From contig USPP01000003.1 of NCBI GenBank assembly GCA_900556615.1, positions 1 to 19,987 on the forward strand: a DNA stretch of 19,987 bases, in the 5' to 3' direction. The notes below the pieces were generated by a model. That model saw only the letters and a list, made by a program, of their open reading frames with translations. It searched no databases and was not told the origin of the DNA. This DNA is from an uncultured Eubacteriales bacterium (lineage in GTDB: Bacteria > Bacillota > Clostridia > Oscillospirales > CAG-272). The position numbers were made by a program, and so were the translations under genes. Below, one piece after another: positions 16,539 through 19,987 of the stretch (position 1 is its first letter; each line of letters begins with the position of its first letter).

Positions 16539-16567
16539 ATTATAGTAGAAACGGATGAGATTTTCAA
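16539..16567 (-). promoter_or_regulatory. sigma-A promoter of the hsd operon
   Basis: On the minus strand, TTGAAA (16562-16567) is 17 bp from a perfect TATAAT (16539-16544). The first ATG is about 45 bp downstream. The gap of at most 49 bp between genes and the lack of another promoter or terminator support one transcript from here to 6879. Confidence 0.75.
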
Positions 16568-16635
16568 TAGTTTTACTGTAGTTTGATGTTATTTCTTGTG
16601 ATTTATAGGATGTTTTTGTGAGAAATTAAAGCATC

Positions 16636-16827
16636 ATGGAGAGAAGCAGCATAGCAGACCTGCGTCACTCATGTGCGTCGCTCCTCCTCGCAAGAGGAGT
16701 GCAGATGAAGGAGATTCAGGTGTGGCTTGGGCATAGTGATATGTCCACCACCGCGAATATTTATAGCCACGTGGACGGAGCAAGCAAGAACGCTACCGCA
16801 CAGATTATGAAAGAGGCGTTGGGATGA
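16636..16827 (+). pseudogene. C-terminal remnant of a tyrosine recombinase/integrase
   Basis: The 63-codon open frame matches only the end of a phage-type integrase. It contains the second-box motif DLRHSCASLLLARG (R and H of the active site) and the final LGHSDMSTTANIYSHV, with the catalytic tyrosine. The N-terminal DNA-binding domains and the first catalytic arginine are missing; TAA lies in frame 9 bp before the ATG, so the frame cannot be extended. It is therefore inactive. It is divergent from the hsd operon and marks an earlier integrated element. A tyrosine recombinase next to hsd genes can also be an hsdS-shuffling enzyme, but no shuffling partner sites were seen. Confidence 0.85.
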
Positions 16828-16834
16828 ACTGAAA

Positions 16835-16873
16835 AATATTTACACCCGAAGTAAAACTTCGGGTGTAAATATT
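16835..16873 (-). terminator. strong terminator hairpin of the AbiGi-like gene
   Basis: A perfect 18-bp inverted repeat (16835-16852 and 16856-16873, AAA loop) lies between the recombinase remnant and the AbiGi-like gene. On the minus strand it is followed by a T run, which fits an intrinsic terminator of the AbiGi-like gene ending at 16889. It could also stop + strand transcription from the remnant, though without a T run. Confidence 0.75.
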
Positions 16874-16888
16874 AGTTCGATATTGTAT

Positions 16889-17707
16889 TTAATCAGTGTA
16901 AAAAATGTAGAACTGCCCTCTATAGTCAGGAAAAAGTTTCTCAAAGCGCGTTTTATAAGCATTGGTTGGTAAATAAATGCACTCAATATCACTTAATTGA
17001 AAAGTAATATTTTTCAAACTACGCCACTCTCGTTCCATATAATAATTATCTGGGTGTTCCTCGGGAAGTGTAATGTCAAATAGCTTTACAAACGCCATTT
17101 GATTGGCAACCCCTTGAATGAGGCTGTACACCATTTGATGCCTTTTGTCAGAGAAAAAATCATTTTTTATTTGATCATCAAAAAGATTTAGAAATGACAT
17201 TAAGTTATTATCGGAAAACATTTTTGTTATTTTGGTTGGATCACAACTTAATTCTAAAAGAATAGGGAGATTACAAGCTAACGAAAAAATATATGGGAAA
17301 TATTCGTTAGGTGATCGAGGCGTTTGAGATGTTGCTTCATTTTTCCCGTCGGTTCGTTCAACAATAGGATAATTTATTGGAACATATACAACAGGTCTTG
17401 CTCCTTGTCGTGCAATAAAATCTTTGTTAAATCCAATCCCAAATGAACTTTATTTATTGATATGAATTGAAAGACCAGTGTTTGGTATATCACAAAAACA
17501 AACACAATCGCATTTTGAAAAAACCTCTCCTAAATTTTTACAGTAATCCCCACGTACAAAATAACTTTCGGGATTTTCTGGATTGGTTAAGCTCGCAATA
17601 AGAGTTTTTCCATTAATAATTTTAGTTAGAAGTTCAAAACGATTTACATCGTTTTCGAGAGAACGCCCAACGAAGTGACATAGTAAAGATGAAGTGTACC
17701 CGCTCAT
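16889..17707 (-). pseudogene. abiGi: AbiGi-like abortive-infection protein with one in-frame stop
   Basis: Codons 1-85 read MSGYTSSLLCHFVGRSLEND and on to KCDCVCFCDIPNTGLSIHIN-K, then TAA at 17450-17452. The same frame continues beyond the stop with SSFGIGFNKDFIARQGARPV and YVP, and ends in the family-like YYMEREWRSLKNITFQLSDI and IYLPTNAYKTRFEKLFPDY at 16889. One substitution (for example TAT to TAA) explains the break; the expected residue there is Tyr or similar before the SSFG. The intact length would be about 272 residues, and the start has GAGGAGA six bases upstream. AbiGi (PF10899 from memory) is the antitoxin-like partner in the lactococcal AbiG phage-abortive system. I see no AbiGii partner. 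The domain call is by recollection of the family pattern, so moderately sure. Confidence 0.75.
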
Positions 17708-17779
17708 AGTTTCTCCTCATATACACAGATTTATTAATGGTAATGATATTTGTTAGAGATTTTTAGTTTTATTGCAATG

Positions 17780-17813
17780 AAAAGCCGCCTTGGATTGCTC
17801 CAAAGCGGCTTTT
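17780..17813 (-). terminator. terminator after tRNA-Ser
   Basis: AAAAGCCGC (17780-17788) pairs with GCGGCTTTT (17805-17813), and TTGGA pairs with TCCAA inside around a TTGC loop. On the minus strand a T run is built into the 3' arm. It starts at the last base of the tRNA's encoded CCA and so is the natural end of the tRNA transcript. Confidence 0.75.
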
Positions 17814-17901
17814 GGCGGAGAGAGAGGGATTCGAACCCTCGTGCGCGTGAGCGCAAACTGATTTCGAGTCAGCCCCGTTATGACCACTTCGATATCTCTC
17901 C
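17813..17901 (-). tRNA. tRNA-Ser (anticodon CGA), CCA encoded
   Basis: An 89-nt cloverleaf. The acceptor arms GGAGAGA (17895-17901 on the + strand complement) and TCTCTCC are perfect, with G as discriminator and an encoded CCA. The anticodon loop CTCGAAA gives CGA, reading UCG. The T arm is GAGGGTTCGAATCCCTC. The long variable arm (TGCGC-TCAC-GCGCA) is typical of class II tRNA-Ser. tRNA genes are common integration sites, and the remnants around this one fit that, but no duplicated tRNA end was found inside the window. The + frame reading RRERDSNPR across it is an artefact. Confidence 0.95.
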
Positions 17902-18273
17902 GTATTCAGTTAAGTTTGAATTTTGCACGGCTTTTGCAAGGCCGAAGTTGAAATGCTGTCATCCAAAATTCAAGAAAAATGAAGCATTTGCGAGATATTG
18001 CGAGAAAACGAGAGCTTTTGCAGGTTGCAAAGTGATGAGCTCGGCTACCTTTCGAGCATCTGCCATTTCGGCTCTGTCCGTCTCTCTCCGTCCCTTTTGA
18101 AGCCACATTTTCGGGAAAAAGGGACGGTTTTATTGCCCTTTCTCGGAAAAGTGTGATGTAGCTGTGATGTGAAAGCGCAAGATAAGCACTAATTTTACAT
18201 TACAACCTTATCCTTCTGAAGGTTACGGTTCAAAAGTATGAGTACATTTTTCGAAAAAGTTCAAAAAAAGTAC
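17902..18273. other. intergenic stretch, no gene seen
   Basis: No convincing gene is seen. There is an imperfect inverted repeat near 18110-18155 (TTTTCGGG... against ...CTCGGAAAA) that might be a weak bidirectional terminator, a CCTTCTGAAGG palindrome near 18211-18221, and two TTGCGAGA repeats near 17986-18006. The tRNA promoter should lie at the left end but is not obvious. Confidence 0.5.
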
Positions 18274-18302
18274 TTGATTTTTCGTTTGTAAAATGATATA
18301 CT
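18274..18302 (+). promoter_or_regulatory. near-consensus extended -10 promoter before structured repeat
   Basis: TTGATT (18274-18279) is 17 bp from TATACT (18297-18302), which is preceded by TGA (TGnTATAMT extended -10). Transcription would start at about 18309, exactly the first base of the conserved repeat. No protein start follows in this direction before the terminator-like hairpin. Confidence 0.65.
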
Positions 18303-18308
18303 ATTCTC

Positions 18309-18383
18309 ACGGTTAAGTGGTGTGCTTTAGCATATCACCCTGCACCAAGAACTATTGGCGTAGTTTCTTGGTGCTTTCTTGTT
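18309..18383 (+). ncRNA. candidate small structured RNA, copy 1 of repeat
   Basis: The 28-nt block at 18309-18336 starts with ACGGTTAAGTGG and ends with TTTAGCATATC, and recurs with one difference at 19747-19774. It is followed by a 13-bp hairpin (18342-18354 with 18361-18374, one bulged T, loop TTGGCG) and TTTCTTGTT, which fits an intrinsic terminator. Inside the 28-nt block, GTGC can pair with GCAT around TTTA, and GGTG with CACC. With the promoter just upstream, a transcript of about 75 nt is predicted. It ends against the stop codon of the convergent immunity gene. Family unknown to me; RNA existence is prediction. It could instead be a recombination site. Confidence 0.4.
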
Positions 18384-18570
18384 ATTGGTATGTTTTGACG
18401 AGCTCTATTACGCTTATGGGAGTAGTAACAACATCAAGCGTGTTTCCGTCTTTACTGAAAAACTCAATCTCATACATTGTCTCGTCGTATTTGTGGACGA
18501 TGGTTCCTTCTGTGCCTATTGATAACCCGTTGAATTCTTGGATTAACCGTACTACATCTAATTCTTTCAT
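18382..18570 (-). CDS. DUF4926-like small protein, putative immunity
   Basis: A 62-residue protein with the pattern of DUF4926 proteins: a short helix (MKELDVVRLIQEFNGL), then IGTEGTIVHKYDETMYEIEF with a small beta fold and FFSKDGNTLDVVTTPISVIE. In many genomes DUF4926 genes lie directly after toxin genes and are taken as immunity proteins. The open frame begins at 18648, but ATG 18570, eight to nine bases after AAGGAGG, is clearly the start. It begins 13 bp after the putative toxin stop. The order toxin then immunity and the shared transcript fit a toxin-immunity pair. Family call is from memory and moderately sure. Confidence 0.75.
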   Translation of the reverse strand: MKELDVVRLIQEFNGLSIGTEGTIVHKYDETMYEIEFFSKDGNTLDVVTTPISVIELVKTYQ

Positions 18571-18583
18571 AAAAACATCCTCC

Positions 18584-18985
18584 TTAGTCGGGATATACCG
18601 TAATAATCTTGTATGTAACATGACCGTGATCCTTTTGGATAACCACAACTACCTTTGCCGATACACTTTGTCCGTTTTTACCAATCAATGTAGTGTGATA
18701 TGTGTGCTTCACCCCGTATTGAGTGGTTTCGGTTTTTGTCGGCGTCTTTCCAAGGATTGATTTAGTCACATTTTCGTGAAAAAGTTTGGAATCTCTTTGC
18801 GTGTAGCCCAAAACATCTTTCATAAACTTCGCTTTAGCAGAGCCAACTGGATGATTGGGATTTAGTAGGTATCCCTCGGTTTTTTGTTTACTGTATTGCA
18901 AGTCCGAAGTACTTTTTATAGGTGCAGAACTGTTATTGTTTGCACCTTTGGTATTTGAATAACTACCAGACATACCTGCGCCCAT
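18584..18985 (-). CDS. DUF6883-like small protein, putative toxin domain
   Basis: 133 residues. The first ~40 are a low-complexity, Ser- and Asn-rich segment (MGAGMSGSYSNTKGANNNSS). The domain from about 45 on has GYLLNPNHPVGSAKAKF, YTQRDSKLFHENVTKSI and a closing beta segment SAKVVVVIQKDHGHVTYKI then ITVYP. This matches my recollection of DUF6883, a fold seen at the C-terminal ends of polymorphic toxins and phage head-morphogenesis proteins. Here it stands alone, without secretion or phage domains. The stop of the DUF4417-like gene and this ATG share one base (TAATG), and AAGGAGG is eight bases upstream, so expression is coupled. The following gene is its likely neutraliser. Activity is unproven; a nuclease is often suspected for such domains. 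Confidence 0.7.
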   Translation of the reverse strand: MGAGMSGSYSNTKGANNNSSAPIKSTSDLQYSKQKTEGYLLNPNHPVGSAKAKFMKDVLGYTQRDSKLFHENVTKSILGKTPTKTETTQYGVKHTYHTTLIGKNGQSVSAKVVVVIQKDHGHVTYKIITVYPD

Positions 18986-19656
18986 TATACCGCCCTCCTT
19001 CTCTTTGTAGAAGTCCAGTCGGGATAATTGACAAATCGTGTTCTACCCTTAAACTCACCAAAGATGCTTTCGGGCATTCCTCCGTAAACAAGCACTACTT
19101 CTGGTGAGAGCTCGTCAAGCATTGCAGACAATCCTTTGCGGAAATAATTCTTGTTTTCTCGGCTTTTAATACAGCCATACGTACCGATGGAAACAATACT
19201 GTTTTTGGGAGCACCGAGAAATGCGAATTTTTCAGGTAGCTCAACCGTTGTAAAACTACGCTCATCCCCCCAACGGATATTAGGTATAACATACAATCCC
19301 TGAGATTGCAGATAATGTCCTACTGCTCGGTTCATATATGTGTTTGCAATTTGTAAACACAACGGCATATCTCGATATAGAGAACAGTCGGGAGAAATAA
19401 CCGCAGAAAACTTTGCCAGTTCCGGAAGAAATTCCTTGGTACAGGTCAGCACATCGGAGAATTTTTTGTCGTGCTCATAAAAATGAACCGCTTCTGTTTT
19501 TGTTTCGCTTCTTTTCATTTGAGTAAAAGGGATAAGCGCGGACGGGATAATAATTTCTTTGGGTTTCTCGAGAATGGGTATTTCTAAAAGACCGTCAAAG
19601 AAAGCACCCGAAACAAGTTCGGCATTAAAGCCGTCATCGATAATATTTTTTGTCAT
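18985..19656 (-). CDS. DUF4417-like protein
   Basis: 223 residues. Motifs I associate with DUF4417: SAVISPDCSLYRDMPLCLQI near the middle, then VIPNIRWGDERSF, NSIVSIGTYGCIKSRENK and PEVVLVYGGMP with FGEF. No membrane segment or known catalytic site is visible. Such proteins are common in phages and conjugative elements, with no described function. The frame opens at 19704, but ATG 19656 with AAAGGTT ten bases upstream is preferred. First gene of a coupled three-gene unit with the putative toxin and immunity genes. Upstream, on the minus strand, lies the second structured repeat. The partner relationship to the toxin pair is inferred from the one-base overlap. Confidence 0.8.
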   Translation of the reverse strand: MTKNIIDDGFNAELVSGAFFDGLLEIPILEKPKEIIIPSALIPFTQMKRSETKTEAVHFYEHDKKFSDVLTCTKEFLPELAKFSAVISPDCSLYRDMPLCLQIANTYMNRAVGHYLQSQGLYVIPNIRWGDERSFTTVELPEKFAFLGAPKNSIVSIGTYGCIKSRENKNYFRKGLSAMLDELSPEVVLVYGGMPESIFGEFKGRTRFVNYPDWTSTKRRRAV

Positions 19657-19746
19657 AAGTATTTTAACCTTTCCCCTCATTGTGAGGTATTGTGATTTTA
19701 CCAAATGGCAATAGTTAAGAAAGGGTAAGCTAAAACACTTATTTTT

Positions 19747-19827
19747 ACGGTTAAGTGGCGTGCTTTAGCATATCCTTCTGTATTTTCTGTTTGAATCCAT
19801 CAAGCGTTGTTGGCGCAACACTTGATG
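19747..19827 (+). repeat. structured direct repeat, copy 2
   Basis: The 28-nt block at 19747-19774 matches 18309-18336 at 27 positions. The following hairpin (CATCAAG 19798-19804, GTTG 19806-19809, loop TTGGCG 19810-19815, CAAC 19816-19819, CTTGATG 19821-19827) keeps the loop of copy 1 with changed, still paired stem bases. Between block and hairpin are 23 nt against 5 in copy 1. Its upstream promoter match is poor (AACACT as -10), and no T run follows, so it may be silent or a non-transcribed site. The start-to-start distance is 1438 bp and covers the three-gene unit. Confidence 0.7.
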
Positions 19828-19868
19828 TTACGATAAATCATAAGGCATCACTCCTTTCGATTGTGTTA

Positions 19869-19987
19869 TTAATACGTCAGACGTTTCTTTGCAGCAGCAT
19901 CGGAAACGCCGTAAGTATCTTTGAGTTCTTTAACTGTCATTCCTGCCGTGGCCTCATACGGCATCATAACTTCACCTGCAAGAGCCA
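19869..19987 (-). CDS. ImmA/IrrE-family protein, C-terminal end (partial)
   Basis: Only the last 38 codons are in the window, read from the right edge to TAA at 19869-19871. The sequence ALAGEVMMPYEATAGMTVKE then LKDTYGVSDAAAKKRL has the pattern of the end of an M78 (ImmA/IrrE) domain: AGEVMMP after the zinc region, and a final VSxxAAxxRL helix. The catalytic HExxH would lie beyond the edge. It runs in the same direction as the DUF4417 unit and lies 28-210 bp upstream of it, with copy 2 of the repeat between them. Partial because of the window edge. Confidence 0.65.
   Translation of the reverse strand, partial: ALAGEVMMPYEATAGMTVKELKDTYGVSDAAAKKRLTY

Noticed and set aside
17986..18006. Short TTGCGAGA repeats, possible CRISPR-like
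   Set aside because: Two copies only, irregular spacing, no cas genes.
17750..18100. 116-codon + frame reading RRERDSNPR
   Set aside because: It crosses the tRNA-Ser gene on the other strand; this peptide is a well-known artefact of tRNA regions.
18309..18320. GTTAAGT/ACTTAAC in the repeats matches the integron attC core (GTTRRRY/RYYYAAC)
   Set aside because: An attC needs both core sites around the hairpin in one order; only one is present in each copy and no IntI is seen, so the match is probably chance.

Overview
The window looks like a chromosomal segment of a low-to-mid GC Firmicute of class Clostridia, probably near the Ruminococcaceae/Oscillospiraceae. The grounds are strong AGGAGG-type ribosome sites, a ribonuclease J gene, a BlaI/BlaR-type regulatory pair, consensus sigma-A promoters and small proteins of a type common in that group. 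This placement is inference from style and gene content; no rRNA or other marker gene is present.

Layout: (1) 1-3249 is housekeeping-like: two small uncharacterised genes that converge stop to stop, then an RNase J gene with a long structured leader and a 9-codon upstream ORF. A MITE-like 157-bp palindromic element lies 41 bp past its stop. (2) 3250-6410, minus strand, is a blaI-blaR operon followed by a membrane protein with an extracytoplasmic C-terminal domain. The BlaR protein has no sensor domain, so the third gene may supply one. (3) 6517-16567, minus strand, is a restriction-modification operon read from a consensus promoter near 16540-16567: excisionase-like HTH protein, hsdM, hsdS, hsdR, a YgjP-type metallopeptidase and an ImmA/IrrE-type metallopeptidase. 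The last gene is split by a one-base frameshift, and a GC-rich terminator follows at 6879-6902. A small gene lies between this operon and blaI. (4) 16636-17901 holds a C-terminal remnant of a tyrosine recombinase, a strong terminator, an AbiGi-like phage-resistance gene with one in-frame stop, and a tRNA-Ser(CGA) with its own terminator. (5) 18274-19987 holds three tightly coupled minus-strand genes (DUF4417-like, DUF6883-like putative toxin, DUF4926-like putative immunity protein). They are flanked by two directly repeated structured sequences. The end of another ImmA/IrrE-like gene runs off the right edge.

Read together, 6.5-20 kb is a defence and mobile-DNA region beside a tRNA gene, with several broken genes (recombinase, AbiGi, ImmA). 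The most unusual signal is the pair of repeats at 18309-18374 and 19747-19827. Each has a 28-nt block identical at 27 positions, followed by a hairpin with the same TTGGCG loop whose stem differs by at least four compensated base pairs. The left copy begins where a near-consensus promoter would start transcription and ends in a terminator-like hairpin. It could therefore be a small RNA of a family I do not recognise, or alternatively a recombination site bounding a gene cassette.
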